Source: Hyperoodon ampullatus
Taxonomy: Eukaryota > Chordata > Mammalia > Artiodactyla > Ziphiidae
DNA length: 64,000 bases
Direction: 5' to 3'
NCBI GenBank assembly: GCA_949752795.1
Contig: OX457058.1
Location: 153,646,353 to 153,710,352 of the forward strand
Shown here: in pieces, positions 46,301-56,567 of the stretch
Layout: each line of letters begins with the position of its first letter
Numbering within the stretch: position 1 is the stretch's first letter
Notes under the pieces: model-generated
Databases searched by the model: none
Seen by the model: the letters and a program-made list of their open reading frames with translations, nothing else
What the model was told of the DNA's origin: nothing
Made by a program: the position numbers and the translations under genes

Positions 46301-47894
46301 CATTCTGGGGAGTCAGGAAACAGCCAAAAGCAAAATATCATGGGCGGTTTTCAGAAAAGAAGAGCTCCTTGGACACCTATAAACAGAGTAGGAGTGCTTT
46401 GCGTATCTACATTAGTTATATGTACTTAGGAAATATGGGGCCAATCCCCCCACTCCCTCCCACTCCTTCCCCCCCACCAAACCCAATTCCACTCCCCCAG
46501 CCCCATCCCTAGATGTATCCACTGCTGGTCACCCTAAAGTGGAAATTACGAGCAGGGAGGGAAGAGCCCACCTGCACACATAACTAGTTTTGACCTTGTT
46601 TGCTTGTGGTGTCTGTGTTAGCGTGCGGGTGCCTGCACGTGCGGAATTCTTTATTCTCTTTGCATGTACCTCTAATTGATCTTGAAAAGAAGGGACAGTT
46701 AAAGAAGACGTTAGGGTGAAATGAAGCCATAACTGCAGCTGGAGACTTTTATTAAGTGTGGCAAAGTTCCCTGGGCTGCGCTGAAATTGTTTATTGATTT
46801 TGGTATGGCTGGGTGCTCAGGAGTAATCGCCCAGAATGCCGCTAGAGAGAGCGTCTTGTTAGCTCCTGCTCGCTGTCTCCTCAGCACAGCGCTCACTCTG
46901 GAGCTGGCCTCTTTAACCTGTAAATAAATACCCCTGGTTAACTCCTGAGGTGCCTCTGCCTGGGACCAGAGCTGCTTTGGACCTGAAGTTGCACACCCCC
47001 AGCAGCATTCAAAGACCACAGTGGGATTTAAGTTCTCCCCTTGGAAAAGGTGGTCTAGAGGGGGAGAGAAAACAGGGTTAGATTTGCTATTAAGGGCGTA
47101 TACCACTTTCCATCTTTCGTGCGTATTTGGTTTGTTTTTTCTCATTTCCCTTTTAGTATTTAGGTGGGAAGTTTGAAGAAACAAAATAAGTTGAGATTTT
47201 TCAGCGGTGTTTTCACTGTCCCATCCCTGTGTCTTTCCTTGTGTGTTTGTCAGTTTCATGGGCTTTGCCCTTGCCGGGGCCTTCCTGGTTTTCCCGTCAC
47301 TATATCTAAACTTTCTCCAGAGTCTCAATAGGGCAGTGATGCCAAGGCTGTTCTCTGGCAAGCAATCCTGTGTGGGGCAGCTGTATGGCAAGGGCAGAGT
47401 GTGCACACGGTCATACGGTCCATGTCCTCAAGCTAGCGAGGAGGCGGGAAGAGAAGCCTGGTTCAGGATAATGCAAGGGAGGAATCAAATTGTGGGATGA
47501 GAGTCAGGATGTTGGGACAGCTGAAAAAGGGCAGGCTTAACCTAGAGTATCCCTTCTCCAAAATGGATACGGTTAGCGTCTCTTGGGAGTTCCCAGGTTG
47601 ACTTCGAGTAGAGTCATATTCTTGAAGGTATTTTGCTTCAGAATTAGGGTTGGCAGTGATGGGGAATTGCCATCAGTTGCATTGGTGGGTTTTATTCCAT
47701 ATCATCCAATGAAATACCCCCATGGTTATTCTTTCCTTACCTTTGAGATCCTTCTGCAAGTATCAGGCATCATTTTTTGCAAGCTCCATGACCATGCTAC
47801 TCACAGCATTGGACAAATGGCTTCAAAATAACAGAGCTACAGAGCACACGGGACCAGGGGTTTACATTGGAGTCCTTTGGAACTATTCAAAAAT
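43347..47894. other. Unique non-coding sequence
   Basis: About 4.5 kb with almost no recognisable repeat, the longest such stretch here. C-rich tract at 46447-46508. A splice-acceptor-like pyrimidine run with AG lies near 45082-45099, but the following frame stops after about 38 codons. A long minus-strand open frame (46711-47406) is listed separately. Confidence 0.5.
46711..47406 (-). other. Unexplained 231-codon open frame
   Basis: An uninterrupted frame in single-copy sequence. The protein is Lys/Ser/Pro-rich with no motif, signal peptide or membrane segment that I recognise. Neither edge shows obvious exon signals. Chance is a real possibility in 64 kb. The same DNA (46740-46990) holds FOX-type words such as TGTTTATT and TGTAAATAAATA, so it may be conserved for non-coding reasons. 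I do not assign a gene. Confidence 0.2.
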
Positions 47895-47905
47895 AGCATT
47901 CTATG

Positions 47906-48108
47906 GGGCTTCCCTGGTGGCGCAGTGGTTGAGAGTCCGCCTGCCGATGCAGGGGACACGGGTTCGTGCCCCGGTCCGGGAAGATCCCACATGCCGCGGA
48001 GCGGCTGGGCCCGTGAGCCATGGCCACTGAGCCTGTGCGTCTGGAGCCTGTGCTCCACAACGGGAGAGGCCACAACAGTGAGATGCCCGCGTACCGCAAA
48101 AAAAATAA
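47906..48108 (+). mobile_element. CHR-type tRNA-derived SINE (short, young class)
   Basis: Complete copy with a short A-tail (about 48098-48108). Target-site duplication agcattctatg at 47895-47905 and 48109-48119. Confidence 0.94.
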
Positions 48109-48119
48109 AGCATTCTATG

Positions 48120-48919
48120 AGTTATTTCTTCTTAGTTATCCCTAAACAATCTCTCTCAAGATGCTGATGTAATGTCATGTCCTCTGTGAATCCCTCTGTA
48201 TTTGCCTTTTCCTCCTCACTTAGTAATTGTTTTTTTTCAAACAGTAGCATATTTCCTCATTCCATTCTGACCACAATGAGTTTTATTTTTTCCTCTGAGT
48301 TATCAGTTATCTATTCCTATCAGTTATCCTATCTGTTCCTATTAGTTATCTGAGAGAATCAGAGATTCTTTGGAAAGCATTGTAGAAAGAAAATCTGCAA
48401 TTTTCCACCTCCGCCATCCTGAGTATCATGACAGCTGTGCCCAGTGTCTGAGGGAATGACTGTACTCCCAGGGAAAGGAGTGAAGATGAAAGACAAACGC
48501 ATAGAACACTTGAGTTATCCCTAAATTACTACTGCCTTTTCATGCCTCTACGTAGCCTCCTGTAAGAGGGGGGTCATATTTGTTCCCCCATCCAACTGGT
48601 CAGTATTGGTCAAGACTAAGGAGGAAGTTGGAGCTATTAAGATGAAATGGACCATAAGTTAACTCAATGACAAATGCCATTACACTGAAATCTCAGCGTA
48701 ATCAAAAGATTTCTAAACCTAAGATGATATCTTCCTTAACCTCAAAAACCACTCAACTGAATGACATGTTAGTGAACCAGTGGGGTTTGAGGGGTCCTTG
48801 GGCCAAGTTTGACTTGTATAGTTACGATTTGTATAGATATCTGACATATAGATAGCGTTGTTAAGAGTGAACATAATACCTTCTCCTTTGGAAAGTAGCA
48901 CGCATCTAAGGGAAATTTT
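48120..48919. other. Unique non-coding sequence
   Basis: Includes a short imperfect repeat of 'tatcagttatc' and 'cctatcagttatc' at 48299-48352. Nothing else recognised. Confidence 0.45.
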
Positions 48920-49035
48920 TTGCATCAAGCAGACTTGTATTCAAATCCCAGTACTATCCTTAAATATGATATTGAACAAGTTATTTAACCCTTATGAGTT
49001 AAAGTTTTCTCATGTAAAATGGAGATGTGGCAATT
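48920..49035 (-). mobile_element. MIR SINE remnant, antisense
   Basis: 'gacttgtattcaaatcccagtactatcc', 'gaacaagttatttaaccc' and 'ctcatgtaaaatggagat' form the reverse-complement MIR pattern. Diverged. Confidence 0.72.
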
Positions 49036-49036
49036 A

Positions 49037-49290
49037 ACTAAGATCCTATAGACCTTTCTGCAACAGGCTAGATGGTAAATATTTAAGGCTTTGCAGGCCA
49101 TATGGTCTCTAAGGCCACTACTCTACTATTGCAGCAAAACAACCATAGACAATATATATATGAATGGATGTGACAGTGATCCAATAATACTTTATTTACA
49201 AAAACAGCCAGTGGTTGGATTTGGTCATATAGCACCTGACTGCTGCTATAGATGAAGTATTTGGCAGATGATCTGGTATTCATAAATATG
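49037..49290 (+). mobile_element. hAT-Charlie non-autonomous transposon fragment
   Basis: 'ctagatggtaaatatttaaggctttgcaggccatatggtctct', 'gcagcaaaacaaccatagacaat' and 'ataatactttatttacaaaaacagccagtggttggatttgg' match a common Charlie-group element. The exact subfamily is not asserted. The terminal repeats are not clear. Confidence 0.78.
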
Positions 49291-50381
49291 AAATGCCTTC
49301 CCTTTCATTGATCATAGGATAGTTGGCTAATACTTAGACTATATTCAGCAAACTGGTTTGGCCAGTATGAAAAACTCTTCTAAAAGCTTGTACTGGGTAT
49401 CAATCCTAAATTGTAATCCATTCTATCTTCCTAGTTAATGTTTTCTTTTCTCCCTAAGCTCGAATGTCAGAGACCTCATTCTGACTCTCCCTTTGCCACA
49501 GTCTCCAATTTGGCCCTGGGCTACCTCGGTCTTCCATTACTTCCGGAGCCCACGCCTGTTAGAGAATTTAGAATTCCTGCTCGAATTCCCCAGTCTGTTG
49601 CCTCCATTGGAAAGAGTTATTTTTGACCTACCCTGACCCCGTCTTGAACAACAATAAAATGGGGATTGGGAGAAATGTGACACAAATCAATAGGTTATCC
49701 CAACAGACGTGATCTGTGAAGCTGTGTTTTCTCGGAAACTTGCAGCAGTAACAAAGATAAATAGTGACTCCCTCACATGGCCATCTGAGTAGTAGGTGTC
49801 TCAGCAGATCACGATGTGACCTCTAGTCTGGGTGAGCAGCAGATCTGAGCAGTATGAAGAGCAGGGGAGAAGAAAGGTTCTGGCCGCAAGGAGGGAAAAG
49901 GAGGTGGCCAGAGGACAACCGGTACCTCCCCTCCGTTTGTAGTCACAGTTGTCAGGCGCGTGGGTTTCCTGCCTGCGTTTCACTTTGCTCTGCTCACTCA
50001 CTCACTCACCCACTTTCTCATTTATTCTCATTCCCTTATTTTACAGACATTCAATAAACATTTCTTGAGCACCTGCTGTGTACAGAGCACTGGCATGGTG
50101 TCTCAGGCATTAGTAGTGGCTCTGGGGGGCCCTTGCCTGATTCTGAGCAAAATGAGGTTGAGAATTGATTGCTGTGGCTGATTCCAGGACCCTGGGGGGC
50201 GGGGAGGGGAGGGGAATGTAACGCAGTGCCTTCCTCTTCTGCCTTCTTGGGTACCATAGCTGGCTGGAGAGTGATCAAGAGCAGACGGAATAGATGGAAG
50301 AAACTCTATTGCCTCTTGTATGGGTTATGTGCCCCTCTTTGAGCTCCCGTGGAACTAGTAGTGATGATAATACTAGCTAAC
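49291..50381. other. Unique non-coding sequence with one old repeat-like phrase
   Basis: Near 50045-50095 'acattcaataaacatttcttgagcacctgctgtgtacagagcactgg' resembles an old L2 or MIR-associated phrase. The rest is unassigned. Confidence 0.45.
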
Positions 50382-50398
50382 AAAAATAGCGATCAAGG

Positions 50399-50603
50399 GC
50401 TTCCCTGGTGGCGCAGTGCTTCAGAGTCCGCCTGCCGATGCAGGGGACACGGGTCCGTGCCCCGGTCCGGGAAGATCCCACACGCCGCGGAGCGGCTGGG
50501 CCCGTGAGCCACGGCCGCTGAGCCTGCGTGTCCGGAGCCTGTGCGCCGCAACGGGAGAGGCCACAACAGTGAGAGGCCCGCATACCGCAAAAAAAAAAAA
50601 AAA
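50399..50603 (+). mobile_element. CHR-type tRNA-derived SINE (short, young class)
   Basis: Complete copy with A-tail. Target-site duplication aaaaata(g/t)cgatcaagg at 50382-50398 and 50604-50620. Box B reads GTCCGTGCC. The duplicated target is immediately followed by an older SINE. Confidence 0.93.
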
Positions 50604-50618
50604 AAAAATATCGATCAA

Positions 50619-50872
50619 GGACTTCCCTGGTGGTACAGTGGTTAAGAATTCGCCTGCCAATGCAGGAGACATGGGTTCGAGCCCTGGGCTGGGAAGATCC
50701 CACATGCGGCGGAGCAACCAAGCCCATGCTCCGCAACAAGAGAAGCCACCACAATGAGAAGCCCACGTACCGCAACGAAGAGAAGCCCCCCGCTCGCCGC
50801 AACTAGAGAAAGCTCATGCACAGCAACAAAGACCCGACGCAGCCAAAAATAAATAAATAAATGTATAAAAAG
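50619..50872 (+). mobile_element. CHR-type SINE (long class, internally shortened)
   Basis: Box B-like GTTCGAGCC, body with 'gcaacaagagaagcc' and terminal 'gacccgacgcagcc', then an AAAT-rich tail. The long-class central 'actactgag' units are missing. Its likely target word aaatatc(g/a)atcaa occurs at 50606-50618 and 50873-50885. Confidence 0.88.
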
Positions 50873-50889
50873 AAATATCAATCAATTAT

Positions 50890-51080
50890 TATACATAAGG
50901 TGTATTCTAGCCGTATTACCTATAATTACTCATCTAATTTTTACAACAACCCCATGAGGCGGGGGTGATTATCATTCCCATTTAAACAAGAGGAAAAGTC
51001 CAACAGAGTCGAATTCACTTGTCATCACATGACTAGGCTGTGGCAGAGCTGGGAAGGGAGGCCAGGTCTTCACATTTACC
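50890..51080 (+). mobile_element. MIR SINE, plus strand
   Basis: 'catctaatttttacaacaaccccatgaggcggggg', 'attatcattcccatttaaacaagagg' and 'gctgtggcagagctgggaaggg' follow the MIR order. Confidence 0.85.
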
Positions 51081-51159
51081 TCACTGTGTTATAAGTGTCT
51101 GTTTACATTTCTGCTTTCCCAGCTTGACAGTGAATTTGTTGGTGGTATAAACATTCACT

Positions 51160-52440
51160 TAAAAAACAATTTATATTGTATGATATAGCACATATATAGA
51201 AAATTGCACAAAACATAAAGGGTAAAGTGCAATAAATTATTGTAAAACAAACTTCTGTGTATTCACTGCCCAGACATTGCCAGCACCCCAGAAAATTCCC
51301 CCCATCCCCCTCTCAATCCTTACACCTCCTCTCCTCCACAAGTAACAATTCCCTTGACCTGTAGCACCACGGTTATTTTTGTCTATGTCTGAACTAGAGC
51401 TACATGGGAGCATAATGTAAATTCTCTTTCATGTTTGGCCTCCTTTGCCCAGCTTGGTGTTGTTATGCATCGCTGTAATTCGTTTATTTTCATTTTGGTA
51501 TAGTACTCCGTTGTAGGAACTTGCCATAGTTTATTTATCTAGACTATTGTTGATGGACATTTGGGCAGTTTCTAGCTTTTGAATATTATGAAAAGTCTCG
51601 CTGTAAACTATAAACATTTGTGTCCACGTCTTTTGGTGTTCCTCTGCGTGCATTGTCCTTGGATGTAGATCTAAGAGTGGACTTTCTGGGTCAAAGTGTT
51701 CACTTTGTTTTTACAAGTTTCCCTCCTCCTGTTGTTTCATGCCTCACTAGCACAGGGATGTCAGGTTTTTAAAATAGATGGTGGTAACTCATTCTGGCCT
51801 TAATTTGCATCTCCCTGATTCATAATGAGGTCAACATTTTCGTGTTTACTAGCTCTTTGGAATCCTCTTTTTGAATTGGCTGTTCAAGCCTCTTGCCCAT
51901 TTTTCTTTTTTGTGTTTGCCGTAAAAAAAGAGTTATATATTTAAATATAAGTGCTATACTGGTTATATGTTTGGCAAATAATCTTCTCTCACCCTGTTGC
52001 TTGCTTTTCTCTGTCTTGATGGACTGACGTTCTTAATTTTAATGATGCTAAATATATCAATCTCTTTCTTTACACGTTATGCTTTTTTCTTACGTACTAT
52101 CCTGTTTACTGTTCTGTTTTCATTGTAGAGCTGTATAATGAGGCTTTGCTATAGAGCTGTAGTCTACTTGGAGTTGATTTTTGTGTATGATACGAGGTAG
52201 GGGTTGACTTTCTTTTTATTTTCCTTACTGATGTTGAATTGACCCAGTACCACTTATTCAAGAGACGTTCCTTTCCCCACTGCTCTGCAGCGTCACTTTT
52301 GTTGTAAATCAAGTGACCCTATAAATATGGGTCTATTTCTGGACTCTATTTGGTTCCATTGGTCCATTTGCCTATGCTTGAGCCAATTGTATACAATCTT
52401 AATTACTGTGGCTTTATAATAAGTCTTATACTCAGTGGAT
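51160..52440 (-). mobile_element. Old L1 3' portion, antisense
   Basis: Reverse complement of an old L1 from the 3' UTR into ORF2. Clear words include 'tagtttatttatctagactattgttgatggac', 'ttaatttgcatctccctgattcataatgagg', 'ggagttgatttttgtgtatgatacgaggtagggg', 'ggtccatttgcctatgcttgagccaattg' and 'aattactgtggctttataataagtc'. No ORF. Confidence 0.88.
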
Positions 52441-53100
52441 GAACTCCCACCTAGATCTTACCTGAATTCTATATTTCTATCCCTGGTGCCTATCCCAGTG
52501 CTTGGCACATTATAGATACTCAAGAAATATTTGTTTAGTGAAAGGGCCTCTGGTGCTGGTTTCTGCAGAGCTGCCACTGTGGAAGGCTGTGGGAAGAGGA
52601 TGGTTTCACTCCTCTTCCAGGATGGAGGCTGGATCTGGAGGGTACTTTGGACCCATGGGTGTTTTGTCAGGGTAGCAAGACCTCATTGTCTACATTAGGC
52701 ATATTCACAAAGGCCATGGGGGTTAGTGGAGCTGGGAAGCTCTGACAGTGACCGGCATCAGGGGTGGGGCAGAAATGGCAGGGTGAGTTAGCTGGGCGCC
52801 CTTGGCAGTGACAATGTCATCCAGCTGTGCCCCTGGAGAGAGGCAGAGGCTTATCTGTGGGAATTGCAGAGAGCATTTGCAGACGGAAGCTTTCATCAAA
52901 TCTAAACCCAAAGCTTTCCTTGCCACCCACAGAGACTCCTTTGCCTGGAACTGGGCCTTGTCAAGCAAACTGCTGGGTTGCCTCCTTCTCTCTCCATCTC
53001 CCAGTGTGATGGTGGAAGGGATCCATGTTCCAGAGATGGCTTCCTGGACTCTGGTCTCTCCCTGTCCCTGTGGGCAGCTAAGCTTCCTCAAACACCACCT
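52441..53100. other. Unique non-coding sequence
   Basis: The start (52470-52545) carries 'cccagtgcttggcacattatagatactcaagaaatatttg', an L2-like 3' phrase. The remainder is unassigned. Confidence 0.45.
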
Positions 53101-53129
53101 TCAAACTCTCACCCCTCTACCTCAAGACC

Positions 53130-53520
53130 AACAGCAGACTCTTGTCATTTACAACATACATTCCAAACTCCTCAGATTGGACCTTAAAACCCTCCATAAT
53201 CTAACCCCTAAGTTCCCAATCTTCCTCTTCTCTCCCAATTATTCTCTGGTTTACTTAATTATCTTATCTCCTACACAGAAAATGCTCATTCCTAGCCGAG
53301 TTGTTCCTTTTATACAAATGTCTTTATCTTCTCCTCTATCCTAGTCTATGAATTCTTTAAAGCCCAATCCCAGTTTCATCTTTCCCTCAACTCAAGCCCT
53401 TTCTGACTATTTCAGCACCCTGTGCTCTCCCATCTCTGAAACTCTTCGTGTATCTTTATCCAGTATTGAAAAGTTGCTACTTATGGTTCTCCCCATAGAT
53501 TGCACAAAAGGAAAGCCCTA
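53130..53520 (+). mobile_element. L2 LINE remnant, plus strand
   Basis: 'ccaaactcctcagattggaccttaaaaccctccataatctaacccc' and 'ttctttaaagcccaatcccagtttcatc' fit L2 3' sequence. Diverged; no ORF of L2 remains. Confidence 0.65.
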
Positions 53521-53565
53521 TTAGTCGAGATTCTCTTGGTGGCTGCATTAGTTTGCTACGGCTAC

Positions 53566-54072
53566 TGTATTAGGGTTCTCCAGGGAAACAAAACCAATAG
53601 GATGGATGGATAGATAGATAGATAGATGATAGATAGATAGATAGATAAGAGGATATTTATTATAAGAACTGGCTCAGGCTGTTATGGAGTTGAGAAGTCC
53701 CACAATCTGCCATCTGCAAGCTGGAGAACCAGGAAAACTGGGGGTATAACTCCCAGTCCTAGGTCAAAGTCCTGGAGTCCAAAGGTCCGAGAACTAGGAA
53801 CTATGATTGTCTAAGGCCAGAAAATGATGGACATTCTTCTTTCAAGAAGAGAGAGAATTCACTTTCCTTTACTTTTGTGTTCCATGCAGGCCCCCAACAG
53901 ATTGGATGATGCCACCCACACTGGAGAGGGTGGATCTCTTTACTCTGTTTACTGAATTGAATGTTAATCTCCTTCAGAAACACCCTCCCAGACACACCCA
54001 GACATTATGCCTTACCAGTTATCTGGACATCCCTTATGACAGTCAAATTGACACATAAAATTAACCATCACA
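53566..54072 (-). repeat. LTR inserted in MLT1, antisense
   Basis: 507 bp, starting TGTATTAGGG and ending ACCATCACA (TG...CA). Flanked by gctac (53561-53565) and gctgc (54073-54077), a 5-bp duplication with one mismatch. A polyadenylation-type AATAAA is read on the minus strand near 53655. It carries a (GATA)n tract at 53601-53648. Five-base duplications and the sequence fit an ERVL-like LTR. Subfamily not named. Confidence 0.75.
53601..53648. repeat. (GATA)n microsatellite
   Basis: About eleven GATA/GATG units inside the LTR. Likely length-variable. Confidence 0.93.
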
Positions 54073-54460
54073 GCTGCAATAACAAAATACCACAGACTGA
54101 TGATTAAAACAACAGACATTTATTCCTCACAGTTCTGGAGGCTATAAGTCTAAGATCAAGGTGTCAGCAGGTTTGGTTTCTTCTGAGACCTCTCTCCTTG
54201 GCTTGCAGATGGCCACCTACATGCTGTGTCCTCACATGGCCTTTCCTTTGTTTGCACATGACTGTGGTGTCTCTCTGTATGTCCAATTTCCTCTTCTTAT
54301 AAGGACACCAGTCAGATTGGATAAGTTTCACTCAAAGTCCCATTTTAACTTAATCACCTCTTTAAAAGCCCTATCTCCAAATCCAGCCACAGTCTGAGGT
54401 ACTGGGGGTTAGGGCTTCAACATATGAATTTGGGAGGAACACATTTCAGCCCGTAACTGT

Positions 54461-55004
54461 AGCCAACTCATGGTGGATAAAGTGAAAGAGAGAATTTATT
54501 ACCTCCAATATCTGAAAAGCTGTGGTTGATCAAATTGTTACAGCTGGATCCAGGCACCCCACGTTGTTTGGAACATTGTACCCTCCCTCCCTCCCTCATC
54601 TCCATGTTTCCTGGCTTGAAATCATTCTCAAAAAGCTTCCTTTCCACTGTGGCAAGATGGCTGTCACAGCTCTCAGCTTGTCTTCTGCCAACTCAGCAAC
54701 TCTAGGGAAAAGAAAGCTTCTAACCCAGTGGTACCAGGAAAAGTCCTGGGGCCAGTTGTCATTGACACTGACTAGTCATGTGCCCACCTCTTCACCAATC
54801 GCTGAGATTCTAATTCGACTGACCTTGGCATCCCCTCACCCCCACTCACACACACACAAAAGGTGGAGTCAGCCTGATGAAACCACATAGACTGAGGGGG
54901 ACAGGGGTTCCCTCTAGAAAAGCCAAGACTTCGTTATAGAAGAAGGGCAACAGGGTGCAGAGTAAGAAAACAAGAAATATCCATCCCCACGGCTTTACTA
55001 GTCA
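54461..55004. other. Unique non-coding sequence
   Basis: Contains (TCCC)n-like 54583-54596 and a short (CA) run at 54846-54859. No gene recognised. Confidence 0.45.
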
Positions 55005-55175
55005 TCTTATTTGGATCCACACATTAACCCCAAGAGGTAGGTTTTGTTTATTCTCATGTTCATAACAGAGAAATGGATGCTCAGGGAGGGTAAATCAAGT
55101 CAAGTGGCGGTAAGTTGAGAGCTAGATTTAAGTACCAATCTCTCTGACTCCAAAGTGCTCTACTATGCCATCTCT
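55005..55175 (+). mobile_element. MIR SINE, plus strand
   Basis: 'cattaaccccaagaggtagg', 'acagagaaatggatgctcaggga' and 'tctctctgactccaaagtgctctac' follow the MIR pattern with heavy divergence. Confidence 0.75.
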
Positions 55176-55694
55176 CTCAACTTTTTCTGGGCAGGGACTT
55201 AGCTTCCAGCTTCCTCCACAACTGGCCCAGCTGTAAGAAGTCATAGGCGCTCAAGAGATGATAGAGGCCAGAGGGTGATGGTCGTCGGTTGCACGTTGGA
55301 CGTGCTGCAAAGTGCGTTCAGCCTCAGGCCTGGGGTGGGGGCAGGTAAGCCTCCAGGCTGGGAACAGAGGGTGTGTGAGCAAGGAATTCTGGGTGAGACA
55401 GTGAGGGGGGCGGGGAGGAGAGAACTTGGAGGTACACACAGGAGCAGGTCGGCGGGTGGGACTGGTGCAGCTCATTTCCCACAGCTTTGCCAGGCACGCG
55501 GGACACCCGCTTGTTGTCTCCCATTTCTCCCCTCCAAGACTTGAGCTTTGCTCTTTGAGTGAGGGTGGGTCTATCAGTATCCTTCAGATCTTCCCCTTTG
55601 TTCTTCTTCTTTGTAGATGGCTTTGCAGACTTTTAAACACTAGAACATTGAATTAGAGATTGCTTGGCTCACTGCAGTAGAGTGGAGAGATTCA
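55176..55694. other. Unique non-coding sequence
   Basis: GC-richer than average (55320-55520), but no exon structure or repeat is recognised. Confidence 0.45.
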
Positions 55695-55830
55695 GAGAGC
55701 AGTACAGAGGTGGTCTGCCTGGCTCTGCCACTTAGTTGCTGTGTGACCTTGGGCAAGTTATTTAACTTCTCTGGGCTTCAGTTTCTTTATGTGTAAGATG
55801 GGGAGAGAAAGAGGTTGACCTTATAGAGTT
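55695..55830 (-). mobile_element. MIR SINE, antisense
   Basis: Clear reverse-complement core: 'tggctctgccacttagttgctgtgtgaccttgggcaagttatttaacttctctgggcttcagtttc'. Confidence 0.9.
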
Positions 55831-56310
55831 GAGATGATCTACCAAAATTTCTCAGCTCAGTGTCCCACTCACTGTATATGCTCAGAAATAAAAATGTCAG
55901 GTGTTCCTGAGAAGCCGAGCTGGACAGGGGCTGCCCAGCCCAGAGCAAAGACCCTGATGAGCAAAGGTGAGCTGGTTCCTTGTTCAGAATATTCCTGCAA
56001 ACTCAACTCAGAGTTACAGTTCTGTCTCCTTTAGGGGAGAGCTCACGGGCAGGCAGGCAACGTTACATCTGAGTTTGCTTTCCTTGAAGAGGGCTTAGAA
56101 CAGGCTTCTCAGAAGAAGTGAGTCATAGGGAACAATTTTAAGAAAGGGAAGTTGTTGATTAATAGGGTGACATGAAACTTCAAAAGCTGACCTCCATAAA
56201 AATTTAACTAGTGGAGCAATTTTTATCCCCTCATATTAACTGAGGGCTCCTTTGCCTTGGAAATCTATACCCACTGATAATCCCAAATGCACCTGTGATT
56301 TCAGAGTGCA
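55831..56310. other. Unique non-coding sequence
   Basis: Nothing recognised. Confidence 0.4.
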
Positions 56311-56340
56311 TATATATATATATATAAATGTATATATGCA

Positions 56341-56363
<23 letters not shown>
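56311..56363. repeat. (TA)n simple repeat
   Basis: Interrupted TA tracts adjoin the A-tail side of a minus-strand SINE and merge with it. Confidence 0.9.
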
Positions 56364-56371
<8 letters not shown>

Positions 56372-56567
56372 CCTGCAGTACGCGGGCCTCTCACTATTGT
56401 GGCCTCTCCTGTTGCGGAGCACAGGCTCCGGACGTGCAGGCTCGGCGGCCATGGCTCACGGGCCCAGCCGCTCCGCGGCATGCGGGATCTTCCCGGACCG
56501 GGGCACGAGCCCGCGCCCCCTGCATCGGCAGGCGGACTCTCAACCACTGCGCCACCAGGGAAGCCCA
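56364..56567 (-). mobile_element. CHR-type tRNA-derived SINE (short, young class)
   Basis: Complete minus-strand copy. The box B region reads GCTCGTGCC on the minus strand. The target-site duplication is hidden by the flanking TA repeat ('catatat' type on both sides). Confidence 0.9.

Larger units (their letters stand above)
53543..54460 (-). repeat. MLT1 MaLR LTR, antisense, split by another LTR
   Basis: The 53543-53565 piece 'ctgcattagtttgctacggctac' continues at 54078 with 'aataacaaaataccacagactg'. It runs through 'ttctggaggctataagtc' and 'ccttggcttgcagatggcc' to 'tgaggtactgggggttagggcttcaacatatgaatttggg', the reverse complement of MLT1. The intervening 53566-54072 is a separate LTR. Confidence 0.85.

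Noticed and set aside
46447..46508. C-rich tract as an i-motif or promoter element
   Set aside because: The C-runs are short and irregular, and no promoter, CpG island or transcript start is evident nearby.
52802..53344. 180-codon plus-strand open frame
   Set aside because: Its second half overlaps an L2 LINE remnant and the first half shows no known domain.
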